Shown one piece after another: positions 53,695 through 64,000 of a stretch of 64,000 bases of DNA. Source of the DNA: Lindgomyces ingoldianus (Eukaryota; Ascomycota; Dothideomycetes; Pleosporales; Lindgomycetaceae); contig NW_022985162.1 in NCBI RefSeq assembly GCF_010093535.1, positions 1,586,387-1,650,386 on the forward strand. Reading direction: 5' to 3'. The notes below the pieces were generated by a model. The model had not been told where the DNA came from and did not search any database. It saw only the letters and a program-made list of their open reading frames with translations. Made by a program: the position numbers and the translations under genes. Each line of letters opens with the position of its first letter. The first letter of the stretch is position 1.

Positions 53695-54953
53695 ATGAGC
53701 ACATCGCAAAGCTCCGAGGAGCGACCACGACAAATCGGCACTATGACTGCTCTCCAGTCAGGCCCTGGGAACAGCGGCAACGTACGTGTAGAAGTCCGTT
53801 TGAACCGGCAAACACCCATTAACAAGTCTCCAGCCCGCAACTCTCACTCCTCCCGGCGACTCTGGCCTTGAACGCTTCAAGGAAATCGTTGCGCAACCTG
53901 TGCTTGCTTCTTTTATCGCTGGTGGTGTGGCTGGAGCCGTCTCCCGAACCGTCGTGTCTCCCCTAGAACGCCTCAAGATTTTGTTCCAGGTTCAGAGCGT
54001 TGGCCGGGACGAATACAAAATGTCGGTCCACAAGGCACTGGCGAAGATGTGGCGAGAAGAGGGCTGGAGAGGTTTCATGGCCGGTAATGGCACCAATTGC
54101 ATACGTATAGTACCGTACTCTGCTGTCCAGTTTGGGGCGTATAACTTTTATAAGAGAGTAAGTTGCATTTTGGATATGTTCTTTATTTGATAAGCTTTCT
54201 GAATACCGAGGTCGAGTGGAGAGGTTCAAGGTCGCTCACTAAGCGAAACGCAGTTCTTCGAGGAAACACCAGGTGCGCAATTAAGTGCCTATAAACGGCT
54301 CCTATGTGGTGGTCTTGCTGGGATCACCTCCGTTACTTTCACATACCCATTAGACATTGTCCGAACACGGTTATCCATCCAATCTGCATCCTTTGAGGGA
54401 CTAAAAAAAGATGTGACGAGCAAGAAGCTTCCAGGAATGTGGGGGGTCCTAGTTTCCATGTACAAGAGTGAAGGTGGCCTTTTAGCGCTATACCGTGGAA
54501 TCATTCCTACTGTTGCCGGAGTAGCTCCCTATGTTGGTCTCAACTTCATGGTTTACGAGATCATGCGGACACATTTCACCCCCGAGGGTGAAAAGGATCC
54601 GAGTGCGGTTGGTAAACTGGCGGCAGGGGCCGTCTCTGGAGCTGTTGCTCAGACTTGCACCTATCCTTTGTATGTCTCTCAAGGCCCTCATTTGCCCATT
54701 TAATGCTAACCTTAGGTCCAGTGATGTTCTACGCCGTAGGTTTCAAATCAACACCATGTCTGGGATGGGTTATCAATACAGGGGTATTGGAGATGCGGTC
54801 CGAATGATTCTCAAAACTGAAGGCTTCAGGGGCTTGTACAAAGGCATCGTCCCCAACCTTCTAAAAGTCGCACCCAGCATGGCCAGCAGCTGGCTCAGCT
54901 TTGAATTTACTAGAGACTTTGTCATGGGTAAGCGCCGAAGCAGCTTCCTATAG
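53695..54953 (+). CDS. Mitochondrial carrier, YPR011C/APS-PAPS transporter type (four exons, 352 aa)
   Basis: Exons are 53695-53781, 53834-54157, 54254-54669 and 54722-54953; introns are 52, 96 and 52 nt. Three Solcar repeats are present, each with its PX[D/E]XX[R/K] signature: SPLERLK, YPLDIVRTRL and, after the last splice, YP|FDVLRRRF. Other matches are FIAGGVAGAVSRTVV, GNGTNCIRIVPYSAVQFGAY, LSIQSASF and YRGIIPTVAGVAPYVGLNF. The wording SRTVVSPLERLKILFQVQS and NGTNCIRIVPYSAVQF follows yeast YPR011C, reported to carry adenosine 5'-phosphosulfate and PAPS; CoA and ATP-Mg carriers are near relatives. The final splice acceptor TCCAG was chosen over TTAG because only it gives FDVLRRRF. The last residues (GKRRSSFL) might instead be read-through of a further donor at GTAAGC near 54927. 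Confidence 0.85.
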
Positions 54954-56193
54954 TCCTTGCCTCTTCATTGCCCTTCCTATGGCTCCCGCACCCTACCACG
55001 TCGTGTCATGATGAGCACTCTACCCACCCATCCGGGGCACGATAACTCAACCATTTGCCGACCTGGATATTTTGCGGCGGGGCATTTTTGCATTACACGA
55101 CAGTTCTGGATGAGATCAGAATCTTCGCCAGTCGTCGTTTCTGGGACCAAGGCCACATCGCCGTTTCCCAACTGTACAATCCCTTATTCATTTTCCTATG
55201 TCACAACATTTTGCATCAGGACCGGTATCAGGGCTAGGGTAAATCAACTTTGGGAGTACCCCTTTTCTTTACACATGAATAAGCGACGGCGTTTTACTGC
55301 TTTCATCGACACGAGCTTTTTCAATATCAATGAAAACGTTACGTCGGAAATGGGAGGAGGGAATCTTATTTGTAGAAACACATTTTAGAGGGTAAACTGC
55401 GTGGAGGACTGCACTGGCTCGGATAGAATTGTGTTGCGCTTCTTGCGCGTTTTCACGGAGATGTTCTTTTCAGTGGTGACGAGTATGTATGTATACACAG
55501 AAAAAACTGGAGCACGTGACGTAGACTTGGAGCGTAGGTAGGGTAGAATACTAGGCGGTTTGTGAATTTCATGTGCTTACTTGATGATCAACTAGTTAGG
55601 TCATCACGACCACGTGAATGTATCCCGTCGTGTCCTCGAGGCGAGGTCGCGTGTCTGAATGCATCCCATGATGGAATTATTCCGTCTGAGCAACGGCTAG
55701 CACTAGTACAACGAAGATTTGGAATCTTCATCGCGTAGAATCTAAGCCGCAAATGCTACGTCAACCCACCCACTGAAAGATCTCCTAACCGAACACCGAA
55801 GCCTTCGTTTTGATTTCTTAGTTTGAAGGTGATGGTGCTTTCAAGCACTCTTCCCCCAAGAAATAAAAGACATAGCCTTGAATGTACCTCTTAAATAATA
55901 TCATTATAGATTGGACCTTTCATTACATTATCATGAGTTGGTGTATGTTAGAAGCGAGTGACCAGATAATTTGACGCCGTTTGGGTATCATGAAAGTCTG
56001 AAAGACATAGAAAACACTAAACACTTCGACACCCATTCCCTTTTCTGCTCTTCGGAAACGAATAGTCCACCACCTACCATCATATCCATTTTAATTCAAA
56101 GAAGAGATACAAATACAGATGAAATAAAAGGAAACCTTGTCGTCCCCCCTGTTTTAGGTCGATCGAGTTCGCAGTTGCGATCACGACATGTCC
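54954..56193. other. Convergent 3' region, no gene seen
   Basis: Region between the carrier and the stomatin-family gene. It may include a terminal carrier exon if the donor near 54927 is used, but I could not find a convincing one. CACGTGAC/CACGTGAA E-box-like sites occur near 55513 and 55611. Confidence 0.4.
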
Positions 56194-57288
56194 TTACATG
56201 TTCTCAATGACGTGCGCATTGATAGCGCTCTGGAACCCCTGGTTTCCATGACCATACTCATGCTCGGCGCTCTGTGCACCATACTTGCTGGGTCCCTCGC
56301 CATGGGCTTCAGCGGCGGCGAGCTGAGATTGCACAGTCTGGTTCTGGGCGGGTAAGAAGATGACCTTGGAGTTGGCTGACTTCGCCATGGACTGCATAGC
56401 TTCGAGATAGCGGATCTGCATGGCAGGAGCAGAAGACAAGATGTCGGCGGCCTGGCGCATCAACTTGGCGCTCTCGACCTCGGCGCGGGCCGCGATGACT
56501 TTGGCCTCACCAGTCCGCTTAGACTGCGCTGCCATGGAGAGGGAGTCTTGGAGCTCCTGGCTGAAGATGATATCTTTGATGAGCATGGACTCGACCTCGA
56601 CACCCCAGCCCAGGGCGATATCTTCGATGATCTCTCGGATGGATTGGGCGATTTCCTCACGGCGCTCGATCACGTCTTGGAGGACACGCGCACCAATAAC
56701 ATGACGAAGGGTGGTTTGTGTGCGTTCGATGAGTGCCTGGCGGATGTTGCTAATACCGAAGGCGGCTCGGTGGGGTGAGACGATGCGGTAGTAAATGACG
56801 GAGGTGAGATGCAGAGAAACATTGTCCTTGGTCATGCAGACTTGCTTGGGTACCTCTGCAGCAACAATCAGTTCCTAGTCATTACCATCAGCAGCGTTGT
56901 GGGGATACATACCGACGATCTGGATCTTGACATCGACCTGAATTAGGCTCTCAGACAGAGGATTGACCTTGACAAGTCCAGGATCCACTGCGCGCGAGAA
57001 ACGTCCGAATTTGGTGACCAGGCCAACATTGCCCTGATTGACGGGCTTGTAGGGGTTCGGGCACACAATGCAACAAGGAATAGCTCCAAGAGTGCCAATG
57101 CAGGAACCCAGAGTATTGATCATGGAACCATACCAGCCATGCTGTTCGTCATCGTTCTCGTCGGGCTTGATGATGCGCGAGTATGAGGGCTGGAGGTCCT
57201 CACGACGGGGCGGCTGGACCTTAATGATTGGGTCGTCAGGGATGCGGCTGCTCGCACCGTTGACTGGAGCTTTTCCGTGGTCGCTCAT
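56194..57288 (-). CDS. Stomatin-family SPFH protein (two exons, 345 aa)
   Basis: Exons are 57288-56913 and 56855-56194, with a 57-nt intron whose acceptor GCTGCAG gives IQIV|EVPKQVCMTKDNV. A hydrophilic N-terminus is followed by a hydrophobic, cysteine-rich hairpin (IGTLGAIPCCIVCPNPY) suited to monotopic membrane insertion and palmitoylation. The stomatin/band-7 core comes next: NVGLVTKFGRFSRAVDPGLV, SVIYYRIVSPHRAAFGISN, RQALIERTQTTLRHVIGARV and DVIERREEIAQSIREII. The C-terminal half has the oligomerisation segment SMAAQSKRTGEAKVIAARAE, then ADILSSAPAMQIRYLEAMQS and KVIFLP. Stomatins scaffold membrane microdomains and regulate channels; fungal StoA-type proteins are linked to hyphal polarity. 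It is the second SPFH gene in this window besides the flotillin. Confidence 0.92.
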
Positions 57289-60270
57289 GTTGGTGTGGGT
57301 GGTCGAAGTGTCGATGGTAGAAGAATCAGCAAGAAATGCTCGTGTAGACGACAGCTTGACAGATTTTATCCCAAACTCGCGGGAAGGATATGTCTGGGGA
57401 ATCTGCGAGTGGTGCAAGATGAGACGATGTTTGTTTAGGACGAGGTGGTGATGGTGAACTTAAATGCAAATCCGTTACGAGCGGGCGGGGAAGCTCCAGG
57501 TCCTTGCAAGGCTAGTGGGCCATCAGCGCCAGGGCTTGGAAGCTTATCCCTTCGTGAAGGGGGCTGTGCTTAGAGGAAGTCAACAGATCACAGCACAAGG
57601 CGAAGTATCCATGGAATGAGCGATTATTCCCCCTCATTTCAGCAGATTCCGGAGGAGCAGCGACGGTAGCACAGGAATTGCGCAGATATTAACAGCTTCA
57701 GAATCGAGGAGATGGGCCACGTCGCGAACGGGAGCAAATCGTCCCGGTACCCTGAGGATGCACGTTGAAACTCGTGATGCAGGCATGGTTAAAGAGAATC
57801 GACCCTCACGCCACGTGGATCGGCAGTCAACCAAAGGTCGACGACCACAAGGCACCCTCAAGACACCTCAAGACGCCATGGCGGCAAAGACGGCCGCAGA
57901 TGTGAACACAGGCCGTACTGTTAGCCCACATCGCTGACGATCACAAGCTTTCAATGGTGCATTGAGTGTGCACCCCAAGGCAGATTTTGTTCTCCGTATC
58001 GCACGCATCGATCACTCTCATCCTACGTCAACTCTGATATTCGGATCGTTACCGAAGCTGCTAGGCGCATCGAGTTAGGTCCTGAGCCACACGAAGGATG
58101 AGCTAAACGGCTGAGCCTGTCCTGTGGCGAGTGCATATGTGGTTGAGATTCAAGCGCAGGAGGATGAGGCTGGTAACAACGGAAATGTCACCCTTCAGGC
58201 ACCTCAGGCCGAAGGTCTTAAATTCAACCATGGCGCAGGCTGCTCTTCATGATGGGCGAGAACTGTGGTAAGGATGCATATCTTTTTGCTCATTCCTCTG
58301 TCTGTCCTGTACTCTGGATAATTCACTGCTATTTCGCTATCATCGGTTTCTCCTCCAATATCTGCTCTTTTTCTGACTGAACAATGCGTCATTGGATAGG
58401 CGTTTATTTCGACGTATGAAATCTTCCGGATCGCATTCAGCGTATTAGGACCGGTGAGTGATTTGCAACGGACAGGGGCCTCATCTCCTGAATCCATCCA
58501 TCTATTCCACCGGAGCAGGTGCACCGCCCCCTTAGTAAATCTCGCCTCGATACATTGCCCTAAGGCAGAGAGACCATGTGCCCAGAATTCAGAACTCAGC
58601 ACCAACGCCGTTTGTATCGTGCGACATGTTCGTTCCTCAGAAGCACCACATTAAACGCGCTTATCACTGCCAATGACAGCACTCTATGCTTTCCGTGAGA
58701 GACAGATATCACGGTTCAATTGACCAATTTGAGGCAGCACTGTGCAGTGTCCCCCTGCCAATCTCTCATAGGCTGTGCTTTCTGTAGTAGGTTCCAGAAG
58801 GTAATCCTTCCAGCTTCCCTCCGTGACCCATCCTGTCTCAAAGCTCAAGTTGCCAGTTCCAGTTCTTTAGATGTGCCTCCTTCTTGGCCCAATCCCAGAT
58901 CTTCGTTCCTCCAGCGGGAGAACTGCGAGGCAGACACATCTATTATGTAGTGCCCTCAACCTCATCAGGGCATCCCGATTGCTCTCATCTGGAATTTGGA
59001 GTCCTTCGGCAGTGTTCCTGGACTGCAGGAGGCAAGATCAAGTGATTAACTTACTCACGCAGGGCTAAGTAACTAAATCAAACACTGTCAATCTCTCTTA
59101 ACCAACAAAGCAAGGGATATCCTCAGAAGAAATACTCTTTCAAGTACTCAAGGACCTACCAACTCTTGGAAAGAGCTGCCCTTAGTTGATCCCTCCGTGC
59201 CGGAACTGAGCACAAAATTCTACCCAACAAGTCGACATATTCATACAACACAGACACAACCCATCACTCCATTATGGCTCAATGCAATATTTCTGCGACT
59301 TAACGCCCAGTCTCATCTATCCGCGGTGAATGTATGAGGAGCCTGAGAAACGAGACTCCCCTCCACCCGCCGCTGCAGCTCGCGATGTGTTGTTACAGGT
59401 GGGAAATTTGCAAGGCACACTTGAACACTGTGAGCCCTTTTGTCAATACCTTGATCCCCCCCGCCTAGAGGCTCGGTGTCAAATCCACGAAAATTGCCAA
59501 TCCTAGAGAGCGGCTTCAAGAAAAGTCCTGTCTGTTCTTGAAACAACCAAGGGCAATCAGATAGCCGAAGAATTTCTTTGCCCTCGACTCGTACCCTGTT
59601 CGATACTGATGAAAATGGGGCTTCAACAAAATACCGCAGGCTAGGCAGCCAGCCCCCTGACCGTCAGCACAGCGAAGTTGCCTTTTCGACATCGGGTACG
59701 CCGAGTATTGTCCTCATTCGATGTTTCACATGCTTCTAGCTTCCAGCCTCCTCTTCGTCGTAGCCTTCGTCCGTCAATCTACCTCCAAACATCACTTGTG
59801 GGCTGAACCAAAACTGGCTGTTAGCATCTCGGCTAGTCAAGTCACGCCGGTGCATCCTTAAGAGCTAACCTGATACCCTATGTTCTAATGAACCTCCCTC
59901 TAATTCACAAGAAAATCATACGAGAGGCTACCAACGTACAACAAAGGGTACGCTTTCTATAAACCTTAGCACGGGAGCAGATTATAGCGGAGAGAAGAGA
60001 CAAGTCCTTCATACACACATACAGGATCATTGTTCAATACCGACGTCACGGCCGCTGAAGCGCTGCGTCAAGCACTTGAAATCCAAGATCACATTCTTAG
60101 CCAGCACAATCTAACCAGACCGAAACTTGACATGAACCCATTAAACCCCCCCAAAGATGCAAGATCAAGACCCAACCAATTGCCCTTTACGCCAACAAAC
60201 CAGCCAGAATAACGGGTACGTCGCAGATGTTTCTCTGTTAAAATGCTGACCATACTAACAGACATTTCGA
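57289..60270. other. Largest gene-free stretch (3 kb), with one exon-like patch
   Basis: Mostly random-looking frames on both strands and moderate GC. The one coding-like patch is at 60025-60212 on the plus strand (listed separately). A possible hydrophobic N-terminus (MFHMLLASSLLFVVAFVRQ) starts near 59721, but I could not splice the two together in frame. The part below 57.9 kb is the stomatin promoter. Confidence 0.35.
60025..60212 (+). other. Possible terminal exon of an unrecognised gene
   Basis: After an acceptor-like ACATACAG, one frame reads SLFNTDVTAAEALRQALEIQ, then DHILSQHNLTRPKLDM, and stops after a Pro/Asn-rich tail at 60212. The helical, amphipathic text looks coding. A donor GGGTACGC near 59948 lies a suitable distance upstream, but the exon before it cannot be traced to a start codon. 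It may be a real small gene or a relic. Confidence 0.25.
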
Positions 60271-62443
60271 CTACTTTAAGATGGAAGCATTGCGCCTATC
60301 CTTCTTCAACGGAGAGAATGTGAAATTCTCCTCACTCATCATATTATACCCACCGCTGATGGGACGCGAGGGTCCTTTACCAAGGACACTCTTCCCCAAG
60401 GCTCGGGCTGCAAAGATGCTTTTGCCGGCCGTGGGCTTAACCGGCCTCACATCCTCATCATCGTCAAATAACGTCTTTCCCAGGCCAGAGTTGCTGCTAC
60501 CTCCCAGCTTGCGCTTCTTCTTCTTTTCGGCCGCGGGCTCCTCCATAAAGTTAGCGAAGGACATTAGAGATTTGCGAGGCTTGATCTTGGGAACGAGAGT
60601 TTTCTCCTTTGTTGCTCCATCGTCTGCATCCTTGAGCGGGATGATGACTAGAGCGTTCTCGGACGATTCCTTGTCCTCGGAAAGTTCAGATGCTTCTTCA
60701 GTCACTTTCTCAAGGGTGGGAATAGCGGTCTTCTTGCGAGGGGGGGGTTTGGCATTTGCTTTGTTGGATGCGGATGGTGCGAGTGGTTTGGGCTTTCGCT
60801 GAGAAACCTTCTTGATGGTCTTTTTGGGGGGTGCGGTAGGCGTAGCTTCTGACTCGGGAACCTGCTCCTCTTCTTCCGGCTCTTCAGTGATTGGGCTGGC
60901 TGGGGCTACATTGGCCGTACGGTTGAGGAAGGGTGTGAGCGAAAAGGTCGACTGGTCACCAATCGCAACAGAGGCGGCACGCTTGGCCTTCTTTGCAGGG
61001 AAACCGTCTCCTGGTGTGCCAAGATTCGTAGCCTCCGGTTCGACTGAGGCCGCCATGCGTTTTCGAGCATTCTTCGCTGCCTTACAGGCCACATCGGTCG
61101 TCGCTCTCACGGGTAGCGCACTCTGCGCTTTCAGAAGCTCGGTTTCTTTCTCCTTGAGTTTATCCTTGGTGGCTCGGAGCTTGTCTCTGAATTGACTCAG
61201 CTTGTCGTCCAGTACGTTGTTGCGACCTTGTATTTCGGCCAGTGTCCTCTGATATTCCTTCTCCGCCATTCTGTTTTCACGCTTTTGCTCTTCCAAGTCT
61301 TTCCGGAGGGCGTCCGCTTGCGGATCATTGGGCGGGCTACTTTTCTTGCTAGTCTTTTCGGCTTTCTGGCGCTCGCGCTTCTCCTGCTCCAATTCCTGTC
61401 GAAGCTCCTCCAGCTCTGCATCACGATCGCTTCCTTTCTTAGAGGCCTTCTCTGCTCTTTGGCGTGCGCGCTTCTCCTGTTCGAGCTGTTCACGAAGTTC
61501 CTCAAGTTCGGCGTTGCGTTGCTCATCTCGCTCGCTATCTTTACTGGCATATTTCTTGTTCGCTCTGTCTAGCTTCGCCTGGGCGCGCTCCGTTGCCTGC
61601 TGTTGGTCTTCGAGTTCGGCCTGGGCCTTCTCTGTGGCCTTCTCTGCCTTCGTAAGAGCAGCATCCAGCTTTAGCCGATCCTTCTTCTCCTTGGCCAGCT
61701 CTTTTCGAAGCTCGTCCACTTCGTTCTGGAGTTCTTCGTCCTGTTGGGACTTCTTTCCTTGCTTGGCCATGGCGCGGGCGGATGCACGCTTCTCGTTCTC
61801 GACTTCAACTTGTAAGGTGGTCAGCTGGCGCTGTAGTGATAGTTTCTCGGCGAGCAATCCTTGGTTGGACTCGACTTGGGCTCGTAGATGCTCCACCTCG
61901 GGCCGTAAGGATGACATCTCGCGGGTCAAGGCGAGTTTCTCGGAAAGGATCTTGTTCGAGTCGGAAGTGACATTCTCCATAGCTTTAAGTTCGGCCTGCC
62001 ACGTGTGTTAGTGAGAAAGTGCGACCGAGTTGGTGATTGCCCTCCGTACCTTTAGATTTGCGACCTCCCGGGTCTGTGTGCGAATCTGGTTTTGTGATAA
62101 CTCGGCATCCGCCTTGAGTTGATCCAATTGCATTAGAGCATCATCCAATTCCACTTCCAGCCCATCCGAGCGCGCTTGTTCTTCCTCCAACTGTTCATGA
62201 AGATCGTCGATCTGATCACGTAGGAGCAATTGGCTGAGTCGCAGCTTCCGAATCTCTTCGTCCTTGGCGACTACTTGGACTGAGTGCTTGCTTCGTTCAA
62301 GACTAAGCTCAAGGCCTGCAGTGCGAAGTGAATGCTGCAACTGAACGATGAAACGTTAGATGATAGTTACCGCTCTTGCAGTCGAAGTCTATACTTACGT
62401 CTTCTATTTCAGGAATATCATCTAACTCCATGTTTGAAAACAT
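60271..62443 (-). CDS. Coiled-coil protein, probably nuclear, family not recognised (three exons, 686 aa)
   Basis: Exons are 62443-62399, 62340-62050 and 61995-60271; introns are 58 and 54 nt. After a short start (MFSNMELDDIPEIED) the first 400 residues are almost continuous coiled coil: KDEEIRKLRLSQLLLRDQID, EEEQARSDGLEVELDDALM, and near-repeats ELEELREQLEQEKRARQRAEK and ELEELRQELEQEKRERQKAEK. The C-terminal 270 residues are basic and disordered, with KKAKRAAS, KPPPRKKTAIP and KKKKRKLGG as possible nuclear signals, and short motifs KTLFDDDED and ENFTFSPLKKDRR at the end. The SPLKK site resembles a cyclin-dependent kinase target. A spindle, kinetochore or chromatin role would suit this architecture, but I recognise no specific family. 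All three exons join in frame (ED|LQHSL and ANLK|AELKAM). Confidence 0.75.
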
Positions 62444-62850
62444 TTTTATAATTCTGTTCTTTGAATGATGCAGATGAGCGTAAGGCGTAGGACAGGTTCA
62501 GAACTTTAGAGGGGTGCGGTCGACGCGTCGATAAACAAACACTCGGCTTGGCAAGACGTTCTGTGCCAAGACGTCGTCTTTTTCTTATATAATCGCTATC
62601 ACGTGGTAGTAATGAAGGGTCTGCTTATGTAGACGGTGAAAGATGAGGTGAAATAGAATATAAACAAACAGAGCAGTTCGCCACAGTAAAATTCATCGAA
62701 AGTAGATAGCCCTGATCTACTTTAGACCCCTGTCAAAAAATCTTGGCAGGTGGATTACGTACGCCCAAAAGGCCACGGAGACCTCAGTGTTCAAGCATCA
62801 AGCACAACCGTGAGCTTTGGTTTTCTTCGTCTTTCACTCCTCAACCTACA
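62444..62850. other. Divergent promoter of the coiled-coil and OST3/6 genes
   Basis: About 400 nt between the two start codons. A CACGTGGTAG motif occurs near 62600. No gene. Confidence 0.45.
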
Positions 62851-63999
62851 ATGCGGTGGCTACAGATCCTCACGGCTTCGGTCATTCCTTTCACTGCTCT
62901 GGCAGCCAAGAAGCCCTTCGGCGACCGATTCAACGACTACCGTGCCAAATCGCTGTCCTCGGGTCCGCTGAAGCTGGACGACCAAGCGTATGCTCAATTG
63001 ACCAAAGCACCAAGAGACTACTCTGTTGCAGTCCTGCTGACGGCGCTGGAGACGAGATTTGGTTGCACTCTGTGCCGAGAGTTTCAGCCAGAATGGGAAC
63101 TATTGGGCAAGAGCTGGTTGAAGGGTGACAAGAATGCGGAGAGTCGATTACTATATGGAACACTGGATTTCGTGGATGGCAAGAACACTTTCCAAGCTGT
63201 ATAACAATCCCTTCCTTTATAATGAAACGTGATTGCTAATCTGCATGTGTAGTTGATGCTCCAGACTGCCCCAATCCTCCTCTTCTTCCATCCCACCGTT
63301 GGACCGAATGCGAAGCTTGACTCTCAGCCAGCCAAGTTCGAATTCACGGGCGGGTAAGTGTCCAGTCGTACAACTATTCATCTATACAGTCTAATTCTCC
63401 ATAGTCCGCAATCCGCCGAGCAGATTCACAAATGGGTCTCCCGACAGCTCCCCGCCGATGTTCCGAAACCTGTAGTGCAGCGACCTATCAACTACATCAA
63501 GATTGTTTCTGTGACCACCGCCATTCTTGGTGTGATTACCCTTTTCGCGGTCGCGGCTCCTTACCTTGTTCCTATCCTACAAAACCGCAACCTCTGGGCC
63601 GCCTTCAGCCTAATCGCCGTTCTTCTCTTCACCAGCGGACACATGTTCAACCATATCAGAAAAGTCCCTTATGTATCTGGTGATGGTAAGGGCGGTATTA
63701 GCTACTTTGCTGGCGGGTTCAGCAATCAGTTTGGCTTGGAGTCGCAGATTGTTGCCGCGATATGTAAGTTGTTCCTATTGAGTAGTGCATTGGCTATACT
63801 GATATACCCACTTCTAGATGGAGTTCTTTCTTTCGCCACAATCTCTCTTGCCTTGAAGGTACCCCGCATTGCGGACCCTAGGGCCCAACAATTTGCTGTC
63901 TTCTTGTGGAGTGGTGTTGTGCTCTGCATGTACAGCTTCCTCTTGAGCGTCTTCCGGATGAAGAACGGAGGATACACATTCTGGCTGCCTCCCTTCTAG
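62851..63999 (+). CDS. Oligosaccharyltransferase subunit OST3/OST6 (four exons, 329 aa)
   Basis: A subunit of the ER complex that transfers N-glycans to nascent proteins; its lumenal thioredoxin fold holds substrates by mixed disulfides. Exons are 62851-63198, 63253-63353, 63405-63763 and 63818-63999; introns are 51-54 nt. A signal peptide (MRWLQILTASVIPFTALA) precedes the thioredoxin-like domain, whose CxxC is in RFGCTLCREFQPEW (Cys72, Cys75). Then come TAPILLFFHPTVG and QIHKWVSRQLP. Four membrane helices follow, starting IVSVTTAILGVITLFAVAAP, with the conserved loop SGHMFNHIRKVPYV and YFAGGFSNQFGLESQIVAAI|Y. The end is NGGYTFWLPPF. The start and stop both lie inside the window, the stop only one base from the edge. 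OST3 and OST6 cannot be told apart safely. Confidence 0.94.
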
Positions 64000-64000
64000 A

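Overview
The window is nuclear DNA of a filamentous ascomycete (Pezizomycotina). Genes lie on both strands and are split by short introns, mostly 44-75 nt, with GT(A/G)AGT-like donors, CTAAC/CTGAC branch sites and YAG acceptors. There are no operons. A frequency (FRQ) clock gene, a flotillin, a Fot1/Pogo transposon riddled with RIP-type C-to-T stops, and a Fusarium-type nitroalkane oxidase all point to Pezizomycotina. Leotiomycetes is my weak guess at class. I saw no tRNA, rRNA or CRISPR array.

Layout, 1-16 kb: the 5' end of an alternative NADH dehydrogenase, arginase, a DUF167 protein, a PhiA-like secreted cell-wall protein, the WD40 protein Cmr1, the ubiquinone factor COQ9, the circadian protein FRQ (995 aa), and an Mtf2-like mitochondrial protein. 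16-34 kb: a 2204-aa UBR1 N-recognin, a five-exon QCR9, PYM, an uncharacterised PPxY protein, flotillin, a decayed Yju2/CWC16 relic, an ankyrin protein resembling TORC2 Avo2, proteasome subunit RPN3, and DASH subunit SPC34. 35-43 kb: nitroalkane oxidase, a short-chain dehydrogenase, a membrane acyltransferase, and the 1.8-kb RIP-mutated Pogo element inside a gene-poor stretch. 45-64 kb: an Arg/Ser-rich DUF3824 protein, a Gln-rich SS18/SSXT-like protein, the mitochondrial rRNA methyltransferase MRM2, a YPR011C-type mitochondrial carrier, a stomatin-family protein, a nuclear-looking coiled-coil protein, and oligosaccharyltransferase subunit OST3/OST6.

Most genes are housekeeping and unlinked in function. 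Several products act in mitochondria (NADH dehydrogenase, COQ9, Mtf2-like, QCR9, MRM2, carrier) and two act in ubiquitin-proteasome turnover (UBR1, RPN3), but nothing indicates co-regulation. The most interesting parts are the FRQ gene, with its long leader and an intron that separates two candidate start codons; the RIP-silenced transposon, whose frame is intact apart from about thirty stops; the Yju2 relic; the QCR9 gene with a 9-nt coding exon and a GC-AG intron; and a strong intergenic hairpin near 2.7 kb.

Exon boundaries were worked out by hand from splice sites, reading frame and remembered family conservation. They have not been checked against transcripts or databases.
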